Assembly (NCBI GenBank): GCA_026168455.1
Contig: CM047429.1
Coordinates: 36,068,066 to 36,132,065 of the forward strand
Source of the DNA: Theocolax elegans
Lineage: Eukaryota > Arthropoda > Insecta > Hymenoptera > Cerocephalidae
Direction of reading: 5' to 3'
DNA: 64,000 bases
How positions within the stretch are numbered: the stretch's first letter is position 1; the number at the start of each line of letters is the position of its first letter. A model generated the notes under the pieces. The model was not told where the DNA came from and did no database searches. It was given only the letters and a program-made list of their open reading frames with translations. A program made the position numbers and the translations under genes. Shown here in pieces: positions 40,855-51,950 of this stretch.

Positions 40855-42092
40855 ATGGCAACATCGCGCGGCTGCCTTGTGTGTGGCGGGAGACTCACCA
40901 GAAAGGATTACACGGAGGTCTGTCCACACTGTAATAAAATCACGCACGCGCACTGCTTTGACGTCGCGCCAGGCTCGTACGAGCGCCGCTGTTGTGCGCT
41001 AGCTCAAGCTAAAGCGCTAGTCGCTGCACCAACTGATGCGAGGGCGCCATCGCCTGGGTTGCCGCGACAATCGATGGAGACCTGCGCTACCGAGCTGACG
41101 GTCACGCCCACTCCGTCTCCTTCCAGTGCCAAGCGCATAGCCTCGCCCCCGTCGCCATCATCGTCGCAGGTTGCCAAGCAACCTCGCAGCGCCGCGCCCA
41201 TCGAGAGCTGCTCCGACCTACCCGCGCGAACGATCGGTGCCGTGGATATGGCCTCTTTGTTTGCTGAGTTCGCGAGCCGTTTAGAATCGAAGCTTGAGAG
41301 TTCGGTTTCGCGCATCGAGTCCTCGGTGCAGGGACTAGCCGGCGAGATTCGTGAGTGATGGGTTCGCGGGTTTCCCTGATGGAAGCGATGACTGATGAAA
41401 GGTTCACCGGTGTGTCGAACCGCTTAGATGCCCTTGAGACCGCAAACGAGGAAATTCGCGGACAGATCAGCGAGTTACGGGGATCGAGTCTGGGGACTAC
41501 CGCGTCTCAAATTATTGACGCGTGTGAAATCCTCGTTCGCGGCATTCCGGCTAATCTGACCATTTCTGAAGGGGAAGCTCTAGGAAAAATATTTGAAGCT
41601 CTAAATCTCCCCAAGATTAGTTCCCAGATAGTCGAAACTCGTCCCTCGCTTGTTCCAGATAAACCTGGCGATCGAAACTTGGGATTGGCAACTTCGGCCT
41701 CTGACGCGAACATTCATATTAACGTTTTCAATACTAATACTAATAATAATTTTAATTTTAATATTAAAAATGGAATTGTCGTCCGGTTTTCGTCGCCCTC
41801 TACTAGAGATCTTATTCTCGAGAGAGGGCGCCTTCTCAGGGGAGTCTCGGCGGATTCTCTGTTCGGTGCGGGTGGATCTGGGCCGATTTATTTGCGTGCG
41901 TTATGGCCCAAGCAGATTTATGTACTGCTATCTAAAGCGCTTCGCCGTTCCACTGATTTGGGCTTCGTGAGGCCTCTAGTCAAGAATTCTACAGTTTTCA
42001 TGCGTGTTACCAAGGGAGGGCAACTCTTGCCGATCCACTCAGAAGCGGACATTTTTAAAATATCGTCTCCGAATCCTCCCTCCCCGAAATAG
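40855..42092 (+). pseudogene. ORF1 of LINE-3 with PHD-like zinc finger
   Basis: The ATG at 40855 begins MATSRGCLVCGGRL. CLVC, CPHC, HAHC and RRCC supply the spaced Cys/His residues of a PHD-type zinc finger, a domain known in the ORF1 of some CR1-like LINEs. A Ser/Pro-rich stretch and a coiled-coil-like segment (FASRLESKLESSVSRIESS) follow. A one-base shift near 41350 changes frame. The second frame continues the coiled coil (RLDALETANEEIRGQISEL) and has a C-terminal region with IYLRALWPKQIYVLL. It ends in TAG at 42090-42092, in frame with ORF2. Except for the shift it looks well preserved. Confidence 0.75.
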
Positions 42093-42122
42093 GGTTTGCC
42101 TGGCCAGGCATCATCTATAACT
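42090..42122 (+). promoter_or_regulatory. In-frame ORF1 stop with a downstream hairpin
   Basis: TAG is followed in frame by the endonuclease start FHVNINRLKTHFSF with no ATG between. The sequence TGCCT-GGCC-AGGCA, a potential stem-loop, starts a few bases after the stop (about 42097-42110). Structures at this distance can raise readthrough. Confidence 0.45.
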
Positions 42123-43887
42123 AACTCTTCATTCTCCATTTTTCATGTAAATATTAACAGACTAAAAACCCATTTTTCTTTCATTGAATCATTAGTTTTG
42201 CCTTTTAATCATGACATCATTGCTCTCTCCGAAACATTCCTCACTGAGTATGACTCCTCAGACATGTTGGGCCTTCTGAACTACACACTACATAGATTGG
42301 ATCGTGTTGGAAAGGAGGCGGGGGGTGTTGCGGCTTACATCAGGAGTAATCTTGAGGTTACTCTTTTGTGTAGTTTACAGGAGACCCTCAGCGACCTACC
42401 CATCAAATTTCTTTGATTCAGTATCTAATTTCTTGCACACTTGTGATCAGGTTGTCATTACCGGGGATTTTAACGTTGATATGTGCAAGAAGGATGGGTC
42501 GTCAGTCATGTTGGAGTCATACTTCGATTCATTAAACCTATTCCTGGTCAAATCCAATCCTACTCATCATACTCATACCTCAACTACCTCATCTCACACA
42601 TGGCTTGACCTGTTTATCGTACGCAACCCTCCGCCAGTTTTCAAATACTTTAAATCATCTGTGCTCTTTGCAGCAGGCCACGACTTCATTGTTCTCGAAC
42701 TCGAATTTTCTAAACCATTTCCTGTTGCAAAGAAGATTTGGTCGCGTTATACTGCCCGGATTGATCTGGCGGAGGCCGCTGCGATTTTCTCGGCTACTTT
42801 CGATCGTGCTTCATCACTTCCTATCACGTCCACTATCTCATCTTGTTCATCTGCATCCCTTGCGTCACCTATTTCGCCTGGCCATAAACTCTCTTCCCCT
42901 CTTCCTTCCTTGATACCGCCCTCTCCGTCTCCCATTCCTGTCAACAACCTCCTTTCTAACCTCGTATCTTCTATTTTACATACCTTTAACTCCCTTGCAC
43001 CGGCAAGACTCATCACTATTAGGAACTCCATCAAACCTTGGATCACCCCATCTATAAGGCATAATATCAAAGCTCGTAACATGGCTTTTAAGAGGTACTT
43101 GTCCACAGGCCTGAGCTCAGACTACCAGATCTTTAAAGATCTTCGTAGGCTAGTTAAGAACTCCATAGATTCTAGTAAATTTACGTATCTCAGTAGCAAA
43201 ATCAACTCGGCACCCGATGCTGCAGGTTTGTGGAGAGAGCTCAGGAACATGGGTCACAGATCAGCTAAACACTCACTATGCATCCATTTCTCATTAATCT
43301 TCTCGCTTCAATCTTACTCATCTTCAGTCACTCATCTCATCCTCGGGAGTCTTGCCTCCCTTTTATCCCTCCACTTCCTTCCACTTTGTTCCTATCACTC
43401 CATTCAAGATCCTTTCTACCATCTCCAGGGCTTCATCTAAGGCCACAGGCTTTGATGAAATCTCCGTCTCCATGCTAAAATGCTTTGCACCCCAGATTGC
43501 ACCCCACCTTGCTGAGTTAACTCCTCTCTTTCAACCGGATCTTTTCCAGAGCCTTGGAAGAAATCTCTCCTTTTCCCATTGGCCAAGTCGGGCAGGGTGA
43601 TCTCGCCGTCTGATACTAGGCCAATCGCTAAGCTCTGCGAAATCTCCAAGATTCTTGAGAAAATTGTACACGAGCAGCTTATGGACTATTTAAACAAAAA
43701 TAATTTATTCATGGAGAGACAAGCGGGCTTTCACCGGGGGCACAGTACTCAGACGGCCCTAAGTGGCGTACTCGATGATATTAGGAGAGCGATTGATAAG
43801 CGCATGATCACCGTCCTCATCCTGTTCGACTTTTCTAAAGCGTTTTATTCGGTTCCACACGATATCGACGCCTGAGTGGAACAAAGA

Positions 43888-44055
43888 CCTATCTCGGCAG
43901 TTGCTTCGATAAGACCCTATCTCGGCGGCGGATTGAAGAAAGCCCTATCTCGGCCGCCGCTTCGATAAGACCCTATCTCGGCGGCAGCTTGAAGAAAGCT
44001 CTATCTCAGCCGCCGCTTCGAGAAGACCCTATCTCGGCGGTGGCTTGAAGAAAGA
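43888..44055 (+). repeat. Subterminal repeats, left foldback arm
   Basis: About six units of CCTATCTCGGC-GC-GCTT with AAGA or GATAAGA linkers. The right arm (about 46090-46290) has the inverted set. Such arrays may bind a transposase. Confidence 0.75.
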
Positions 44056-44505
44056 CTTTCTCAAATGAGATTATTTGTTTTCAAATTTTGTAGTGGCAGT
44101 ACTGCGCGATTTTAAATTATGGTTTTAAGGCTTCAAATGTTAGTAAAAAATTCTGAAAAAAATCATTATTTGTTTTTTAATGTTGTCCATGCTTTTGACC
44201 TCGTAATTAATGAAGCATGGTTTGCAGGGGCAAAAAGCCCTGCTTCTGTACAAACGCTTCTTACAAACCATTGAAGCCATCAGATAATTTTACTACAGCT
44301 TCGTAATCTATTAAAAAATTAAATTATTACAATTAATAATTCAGTAAAAAAAATTTAAGTAAAAATAAATAATATTTACCTATTTTTCCATGCTTAGCTA
44401 TGGAATTGGTATGAATTTTATAAATTTCTAATTAGTTTGTAATTCTTCGTATATTCACTGTGCTTTATATAATCCTATCGAATAGTTCGAACCTTTTCCA
44501 AGTGA

Positions 44506-45638
44506 CAGATATCCGGTGCAGTCGAGGTCTCTAATGCAACGAATAAGTTTATTGCGCGCTCTGCCGGACTGCCGCTCTCCAAGCAGTCTGAGCTCTCTTG
44601 GGTGTGTTCCTATTTCGCCAATGCCACCAGCAGTCAGCTGACCGTTTTAAAATGCTGCGTCGCCCGGTTTTTTCTTTATCGCTCGCTCCTTACCTTTTCA
44701 CACGTTAGAAGTAGAATACAATTATTAATTTCGGATTAGAAATTGATTATGGATTTATGTAACAATTTTTCTCGTACTTCAATAATGAATAAATTCAATT
44801 AATTTAGCTCGTGTTTTAACTTGATAAATATTAATATTTTTTTAATAAATAAATGTCGCAATTTTTGGTACAAAAGTATAGATTATTAATTCTATAAATT
44901 TAAATGCAAAAAACTTTCTAGCAAAATGAATTACTGAACATAGTAAAAATTTTAAACGTTAAACTAAAAATGGCGAACAGTTTATAAAAAGTTATTGATT
45001 TCAGGACCGAGTTAACTTGAAATAAAACAAAAACATAAATTAGTAAATTTTGAAATGTTTTTTAACAGGTGCAAAATTAATTCAATAAAAACATTAATAC
45101 ACCTTCCAAATATGTGCAATAAGTTTGGGTTCCTGGCAAAAGGTTACAAGACGAAATAATAAAAAATGTAGCCTCGTAGCCTTTCGTCCAGGGACCAAAT
45201 TTTTTTGCACATATTTATGGAAGGTAAAATATTTGTTTTATACGTATACGTATATCTGTATATGTATATATAAGTAAACCATATCACTTATTAAAGATGA
45301 AAAATAATTCACTGAAGTCTTTTTTTTAAACATGCGCAGGTGCTAGACCAAAAATCAAATTGTTAATTTATTGGAAGCATTGTTTAATATTTGTTTAAAT
45401 ATAATTAGTTAAACTTGAAACTTAACTTTTAAAAGCAAATAATAAGCGTTTTGAAATAAAATATAGAAAGGCGATGAAAAAGTTTACTAAGCTGAGGGAT
45501 TATAATTTGCTAATGAAATGAAAAGAACGTTTCGCGCATAAAATAAACTTGTTAAAAAAAATACTTCCATAGTAGAAAGCTTGAATGCTGGTCAAGCAGT
45601 AAGGGAAATAAGGGAAACAAACAGTATTTTTTTTTAAT
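44506..45638. other. Central part of the foldback
   Basis: AT-rich DNA without a recognised gene; contains a nested small hairpin at 45102-45224. Confidence 0.5.
45102..45224. repeat. Nested 123-bp hairpin (MITE-like)
   Basis: CCTTCCAAATATGTGCAA at the left matches the inverse of TTGCACATATTTATGGAAGG at the right, and the inner parts also pair (GGTTCCTGG with CCAGGGACC). This is the shape of a small hairpin MITE. Confidence 0.65.
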
Positions 45639-47118
45639 ACTTGGAAAAGGTTCGTACTATTTGATAGGATTATATAAAGCACAGTGAATATACGAAGAAT
45701 TACAAACTAATTAGAAATTTTAAAAATTCATATCAATTCCATAGCTAAGCATGGCAAAATAGGTAAATATTATTTATTTTTACTTAAATTTTTTTTTATA
45801 AATTATTAATTGTAATAATTTAATTTTTTAATAGATTACGAAGCTGTAGTAAAATTATCTGATGGCTTCAATGGTTTGTAAGAAGCATTTGTACAGAAGC
45901 AGGGCTTTTTGCCCCTGCAAACTTTGCTTTATTAATTACGAGGTCAAAAGCATGGACAATATTAAAAAACAAATAATGATTTTTTTTAGAATTTTTTACT
46001 AACATTTGAAGCCTTAAAACCATAGTTTAAAATCACGCAGTACTGCCACTACAAAATTTGAAAACAAAAAATCTCATTTGAGAAAGTCTTTCTTCAAGCC
46101 GCCGCCGAGATAGGGTATTCTCAAAGCGGCGGCCGAGATAGGGCTTTCTTCAAGCTGCCGCCGAGATAGGGTCTTATCGAAGCGGCGGCCGAGATAGGGC
46201 TTTCTTCAAGCCGCCGCCGAAATAGGGTCTTATCGAAGCAGCGGCCGAGATAGGGCTTTCTTCAAGCCGCTGCCGAGATAGGTCTTTGTTCCACTCAGGC
46301 GTCGATATCTTATTACATAAATTGCGTTCTTTGGGCTGTTCCGACACGGTCATGTCCTGGTTTTTCCACTACCTCGTAGGCCGTTCCCAGGCAGTGGTGG
46401 ATGAACTAGGCTCTAGTTCGGCCTGGCTTGACACATCTAGGGGGGTTCCTCAGGGAAGTGTCCTTGGCCCACTTCTTTTCTCTATCTTTATCAATGACTT
46501 GCCGAGGGTTTTAAAACACTCTGATCACATGGTTTTCCCGGATGACACCCAAATCTATCACTCTTTCCTTCCTGTTGATCTCGCCCAAGGAATCCAGAGA
46601 ATCTCGGAGGATGCAAATGCGGTGGAGAACTGGGCGAGATCAAACGGATTAAATCTAAATGTAAATAAAACAAAAGTGTTGATATTGGGTAGTCAGGCCT
46701 TTATCTCGCGCATTGATTTTGATTCGGCTCCTAAGATCAAGATCGGTGACAATTTTCTCGACTATGCTTCAGAGGTCAAATCACTGGGCGTTGGATTACC
46801 CCCACCCTGGATTGGTCACATCAGGTCGCGTCGATATCGCAGCGTGTTCATGGAGTCTTGCACTCTCTGAGATTTTTCAAACGTGCTCTCTCGCGTCAAA
46901 ATAGGAAACATCTTGTAGAGTCGCTTGTTTTCCCACACTTTGACTATGTGTGCGCAGTCTTTCACGATCTAGACGCCACTAAGAATGTAAAACTTCAACG
47001 TTTATTAAACGCATGCGTTCGCTTTGTGTGGGGAAACATACCTTGGAGAGAGCACGTAACGCCCTACCGCCTCAAACTGGGTTGGTTGTCGGTCGAGCTT
47101 CCTCTTCATCGGCTGTAG

Positions 47119-47855
47119 TGCCTATAACATTATCTCCCATAAATCCCCATCCTATATCGCTCGTCACTTTATCCTTCGCGATGCTTCCTTTTCTTCTCGA
47201 ACTTCCTCCCGTCACCCACCCCTGTCCCTCTTCTACCTCCCTCCTAGAACCGAAGCTCTCAATAATTCGTACCTAATTACAGCCTCTCGCCTTATTAACA
47301 GTCTACCTTTTACTAACTTCGACCCGCTCCTCTTATCCTCTTTTAAATCCTCATTGACACTACATCTCTCTTAGCTTGATCAACGGGCGTGGGAGTCGAG
47401 AGTGGTGGATGAAGGTTTGGAGTGCCCTCCCTTGCCCGTGCTCGATGTATAGTCAGTATTTCATTTTTCTAGTCACGATTCAATTATTGTACTTCGTCCT
47501 TTTTATGTATTTATTTATTTATTTATGTCTTTTATTTTTGCGTGCGGTGTTATTTTCTTACTTATATTTTATTTACCATGTTTATGCGTTTTTTATGTTT
47601 CTACGCTTTTACGTTATTTTACTCTATATGCGACCACGAGTTTAGTCTGTTATCATTTTAGTTGTTAAGTTAATTTATTTTATTTCATTTTAATGTATTT
47701 TATTTTATATTTTTATTTTTATTTTATTTATTTTTTATATATTATATATATTAATTTTTATGAGTTTCATCATTTTACTTTGTTTTATTTAATATTGGAT
47801 TTGCCAGTTATATTTTATTTATTGTTATATTATTTTATTTTGTTATATCATTTTG
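47119..47855 (+). other. LINE-3 C-terminal remnant and 3' UTR
   Basis: Some C-terminal ORF2 sequence remains to about 47375 in shifted frames (for example YLPPRTEALNNSYL-like sequence near 47240). After that comes T-rich low-complexity 3' UTR. Confidence 0.5.
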
Positions 47856-47879
47856 TTATATTATTCTGTTATATTTTTT

Positions 47880-48264
47880 TTTATTCTTGATTTTGTGCAC
47901 TCTTTTTCCTGGCACTTCCTACCGTTTATCCCCCTGGGGACTTATAAAACCCCACCATCTCGCATTCGCCCGGGGTTATGCCCGTGGATAAGGGAACCTG
48001 TGAAGCAGGGAAAACCTCACCCAAGATGGCCGGTGTATTCGAAACATTCTTTTTTGGGTGTCAAAGTCACATTGCGTAGGCCTTGACACCGAAACCGAAT
48101 GTTTCACACCTCCCGCTCACGTTGTGAAGTGTGGAAAAACACCTAACCGATCCCGAAAGCCGCACAAGAATGGTGTCACCCATCCAAGTACGAACCGCAC
48201 TCAGTGCTGCTTAACTTTCGTGATCGGCCGAGGTGCGTCTCCGCCACTCCGCCACCGCGTCGGT
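47880..48264 (-). mobile_element. 5S-rRNA-derived SINE (SINE3-like)
   Basis: A minus-strand insertion between 24-bp direct repeats (TTATATTATTCTGTTATATT plus TTTT at 47856-47879 and 48265-48288). Its head, GACGCGGTGGCGGAGTGGCG, is followed by a 5S-like region (48229-48172) and about 290 bp of unrelated body ending in an A-rich tail. The long duplication indicates LINE-type target-primed insertion. Confidence 0.85.
48172..48229 (-). pseudogene. 5S rRNA-derived promoter region in the SINE
   Basis: The minus strand reads CGATCACGAAAGTTAAGCAGC and then TACTTGGATGGGTGACA, which cover the A-box and C-box region of animal 5S rRNA genes. The middle has diverged. This would serve as an internal RNA polymerase III promoter. 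Confidence 0.85.
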
Positions 48265-48426
48265 TTATATTATTCTGTTATATTTTTTGCTATATTTTAC
48301 TTTTTTTCCGATTTTTCCGTTTTCTCATGTTTTATTTTTTACTGTTTAATGTTATATGCTCTTTTGTAACTAATGTGTATACGGGGATTTCCCCAAAATA
48401 CCGAAATAAATAATCAATCAATCAAT

Positions 48427-48483
48427 CTCTCTCATTATCTCTCACTCTCTCTGTAACTCATTCTCACTCACTCTCTCTCTCTT
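48427..48483. repeat. CT-rich microsatellite array 5
   Basis: Short CT-rich stretch between the LINE-3 tail and LINE-4. Confidence 0.8.
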
Positions 48484-48772
48484 TATATTTTATATTTTAT
48501 TTTATATTTTATATCGTTATTATTATGTTTACTTTACTGTTTTTATTGTTGTTATTGATACTTATTTATTCAGTTATCTATTTATATGTTTATCTTTGTA
48601 TTTATGATCTCAGGTTACTTTGTTATCAGTTCTCTAGCGTGATGAGTGTTTCGTTTTGATTCATTTTGATTTCCACTGTGTTTTATTTTGTTTTAGTTTA
48701 TTTGTTACTGCGCAGATTATACTCATAATATGTAAACGGGGATTTTTCCCCGAAATACCAAATAAAGATTCT
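48484..48772 (+). mobile_element. LINE-4, 3' end only
   Basis: About 290 bp of T-rich 3' UTR ending in hairpin GGGGA-TTTT-TCCCC (48738-48751), 18 nt and a TCTA tail. It resembles the LINE-3 3' end (TGTAAACGGGG against TGTATACGGGG) and lies between CT arrays. Confidence 0.7.
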
Positions 48773-49387
48773 ATCTATCTCATTTTCGCTCTCTCTCCAT
48801 CTATCATTCTCTCTCTCTCTCTCTATCTCTCTATCGATCTATCACTCTATCTCCCATTCTCCCCCTCCCTCTTTCTCTCTCTTTATCTCTCATTCTCTCA
48901 TTTTATCTATCTCATTCTCTCCCTCTCAATCTCTCACCCATTCTCTATCACTCTCCCTCACTCTCCCTCTGTCTCCCTCACTCTGCCTCTCTCTCCCTCA
49001 CACTCCCTGATTCTTACTCACTCTCTCCCTCTCATAGTCCCTCATTATTACTCACTCTCACTCTCGCTCTCCCTCGCTCTCCCTCAATCTTACTCGCTCT
49101 CACTCTCGCACTCTATCACTCTCTCTCTCTCATTCTCCCTCTCGCTCTCTATCTCCCATTCACTCTTCCTTACTCTCTCTCTCTTCCTCTCTATCTTTCA
49201 TTCACTCTCTCTTATTCTCTCTCTTTCTCTCTATCTTTCATTCTCTCTCTTATTCTCTCTTTCTTTCTCTCTATCTTTCATTCTCTCTCTCTCTCTCATT
49301 CTCTCTCTCTTTCTCTCTCTCTCTCTATCTGTCTTCCTATCTCTTCCTCTCACTGTCTCTCTCGCTCTGTCTCATTCTCTCTTACGC
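48773..49387. repeat. CT-rich microsatellite array 6
   Basis: CT runs interrupted by ATT and ATCT. The long open frame here is a Ser/Leu repeat artefact. Confidence 0.95.
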
Positions 49388-49618
49388 CAAGATGATGTTT
49401 GTCGGACAGACGGACGGACGGACGGACATTATAATTTATCGTTTTTTTTTAATATCACTTAGTAATTATAATAATAATTTTTTTGTCAGTAATATGAAGC
49501 ATTAACTTATGTAACACATATTTATCATAAAACAGATATGTTATAAGTATTTTTCGCATGAATTGGGAAGTTTTTACAAAATCGCTCAAAAAGATAACTT
49601 TAATATAATGTAGATATT
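49388..49618 (+). repeat. Array-flanking repeat, copy 2
   Basis: Matches 40006-40237 closely: CCAAGATGATGTTTGTCGG, more GGAC copies, then the same AT-rich part. Confidence 0.8.
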
Positions 49619-49639
49619 TTACAGTATTTTCTAAAATTT

Positions 49640-50119
49640 CTGTTCTATTACCATGTCTAACGATTGGTAAAGTTTGTACGACGAAAATCTCCAGAAACTA
49701 AAATTAATTTACCTTTGAAAATTTTATGTTGATTGTCGATTGTCGATTTTTTCTTATAAACGTTCAACTGCCTCAAGTGCAAACTTTGAAGTCATAGAAA
49801 TTTCATCCCAAATTATCACTTTTACTTCTTTGAATTTATTTGCATTTTTCTTCCTCTTATATTACTCGTTTTTCCTTTCTATATTTCTAATTCCTTTCTA
49901 ATTCTTTTTTATATTACTCGTTGTGTAATTGTGAATATTTAGAGGTAATTTAAAAGTCGTGTGAACTGTTTGACAAGATACTGATAGACAAGAAATTTTG
50001 TTATTATTAAGATATTTAATTATGGTATTAAATAAATAACTTTTTCCATATCCACCAGGTCCATCTATAAAAAAGTAATTTATCTTTATTTTATTATCAA
50101 ATAATTTACGCTGGTTCAA
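49640..50119 (-). pseudogene. Helitron-type PIF1 helicase, Walker A fragment
   Basis: The minus strand at 50119-49898 encodes INYFFIDGPGGYGKSYLFNT, a Walker A motif in the PIF1 style, and then TVHTTFKLPLNI, which normally follows motif I in Helitron helicases. Stops follow. It is not continuous with the fragment at 29.3-30.8 kb, which carries the C-terminal motifs. It could be the other end of a related Helitron. Frames between 49640 and 49897 also look helicase-like but are too decayed to read. Confidence 0.65.
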
Positions 50120-50888
50120 AGTTAATAATTTAATATCACTTTATACATCTCTATATTATTTGTTTCATCTGTTTCATAATTATAATATTCTAATTCATTA
50201 TTAATGGATGCTAAATTGAAAAAGCTTAAATAAAGTTCATGACGTAACAAAATATTATTAAATACTAGGTCGAAATTACACTAAATACATATTTATTATT
50301 TATATTTTTTTAACTTTATAATTTTAAAATTTAATTGAATAACAATGTAAAAATATAATATAATATGTAATTAATTAACCTAGTATTCAGTTATAAACAA
50401 TTTTTTTTTAAACAAAAAATTAAAAATAATCGACATGACAAAACTTACACTGGAGTAAGGAATTTTAATTTTAATTTTTAATGCGTAATAACACAAATAT
50501 TATTACTTACAATATTTCCAAACTTTTCCTGTAGGAAGCTACATCAATCTAGTAATAAATGTGTTATTTTTCTACCAGAATAATATTTACAACAACAAAA
50601 CTTAGAATATAAAATTATTCTTTGAACAATTTACATATATTTCATGCTTTTTCATGATGTTTCATGGAAAGGAGACGAGCAATTTACAATTTCATGCAAG
50701 AATACCAAAATCAGCTAATGCATCGTATGTATTCAATTATTCATTCAAACAAATATTTATACATAATAATTTAATTTATAAAAATTTTTTCAGATAAAAT
50801 TGAGGCTAAAAGATCTAATTGCATATTTCATTCATTTTGTTTTAGTTTTAAATATCTTTTATAAAAAAAGATGTTTATTAATTGGACA

Positions 50889-51134
50889 GGAACGCACGAG
50901 AATCGTGCGCGAGAAGGAGAAAGGTATCAAGTTTGCGCGTGCACGGTGAGACAACGTGGTGTCAAAGCCGGTACGATCTTTTTGATATAATAAAAAGAAC
51001 TAAAGTGTCGGTGTGTTTTGTGTGTGGATATGAACTATTTCTCCTCACCAACCATCACGTCAGCGTGCGGTGTAGCACGCCCCACCGTTCCAAAAAGAAA
51101 GAAAACAGGAGTCGGCAGCCGTCCCGACCATTGA

Positions 51135-51171
<37 letters not shown>

Positions 51172-51950
51172 GTGGCGAGGCCAAACACTCACAGTTGCCC
51201 AGTCCCTTTTCCCGCCGATACGAATTACGGAGATTCGCGGTTAGTGGTGCACCACATATAGACCCGCGTGTCTTGTAACTTCGTATCCCGATTTACCTGG
51301 TACGGTTCAGGAGAGGAAACGTTCCTCTTATCCCCCTCTCGTGACAAATCCCGCCAGGGTAGATAGGTCGGTGGTCCGCGGGAGCCACTTCACAAGAGAA
51401 AGCGCGCGTGACGTAGGAAGCTACTACGTCAGAGCTCCCTACGTCAGAGGTATCTACGTCACACGGCGTGACGTAGTAGCCATCAGCTTAAGCAGCCGAC
51501 CATTCCCGGATCGGTTGCTTATTACTCGACCGTTAATGAGTTTTAAGGAATAGTTTTCGCGCTGACCTCGGGGGTAGTCATCGGTACGACTCCCCTTTAA
51601 TTGTTAAAGTTAATTTATTACTCTCTAATTGTTTATTTAATAAATTGACTCGTCGAGACGATCTTTCTCGCCGATTAACATAATGTCTCGATTGTTGATA
51701 ACGTTTTACCGGCCATAGTCCTATCCTACGAATACCGCCCTCTCCGGCGTATATCGTAGTTTGCAATTTTGGGCATAGGGCCCAACAGACGGTATTAAAG
51801 CCAAACGAAGTGTGTGGCGCTGTTAACGGCATTGCACGGGAATCAAAGTGATTCCCGGCCGCATCGTGGGACTGTACACTTAGGTTGGTAAGTTGCAACA
51901 GATTGGGCCTAACCGGGGGCCTTACATTCCCCAGGACCCACCCCCTTACA
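50889..51950 (+). repeat. 5'-truncated Gypsy-1-family LTR
   Basis: Starts at GAACGCACGAGAATCGTGCG, about 75 bp into the LTR, and ends CCCTTACA. It keeps a 34-bp (GA)n run (51136-51168), five TGACGTA/TACGTCA motifs (51409-51475) and the core GACCTCGGGGGTA. It is inserted in the left arm of the palindrome; a few arm bases are missing at the insertion. Confidence 0.85.

Larger units (their letters stand above)
43867..46303. mobile_element. 2.4-kb foldback element in LINE-3 RT
   Basis: Ends are GACGCCTGAGTGGAACAAAG and its reverse complement. Arms of about 640-665 bp (to about 44505 and from about 45639) are inverted copies. GATATC lies at both borders (43861-43866 and 46304-46309). Because that word is palindromic, a target duplication of TA, ATAT or GATATC fits equally. 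The outer 180 bp of each arm holds CCTATCTCGGC-type repeats of about 28 bp. No transposase is visible. Removing it joins the LINE frame exactly. Confidence 0.85.
42093..47118 (+). pseudogene. ORF2 of LINE-3, endonuclease and RT, interrupted
   Basis: Endonuclease pieces are FHVNINRLKTHFSFIESL and DIIALSETFLTEYDSSDM (42096-42416), then VVYRRPSATYPSNFFDS, VVITGDFNVDMC and SHTWLDLFIV in another frame. An internal deletion seems to have removed part of the domain near 42360. The linker has KPWITPSIRHNIKARNMAFK. Reverse transcriptase runs from SDTRPIAKLCEISKILEKIV to LFDFSKAFYSVPHD at 43866, where the foldback interrupts. It resumes in phase at 46304 and has GVPQGSVLGPLLFSIFINDL and MVFPDDTQIYHSFL. 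The catalytic box is FPDD, not FADD. Confidence 0.85.
40544..48426 (+). mobile_element. LINE-3 of this window, interrupted
   Basis: It starts directly after a CT run at 40544 and ends with hairpin GGGG-ATTT-CCCC (48383-48394), 17 nt and an ATCA tail, then CT-rich DNA. A 2.4-kb foldback (43867-46303) and a 385-bp SINE (47880-48264) with its 24-bp target duplication are inserted. Without them it is about 5 kb. ORF1 and ORF2 are in the same frame across a TAG. Confidence 0.85.

Noticed and set aside
29310..50119. One Helitron spanning both helicase fragments
   Set aside because: The fragments are 20 kb apart with LINEs and CT arrays between, no Rep domain is visible, and the Walker A fragment lies at higher coordinates in a separate context. 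Two independent remnants are the simpler reading, though not proven.
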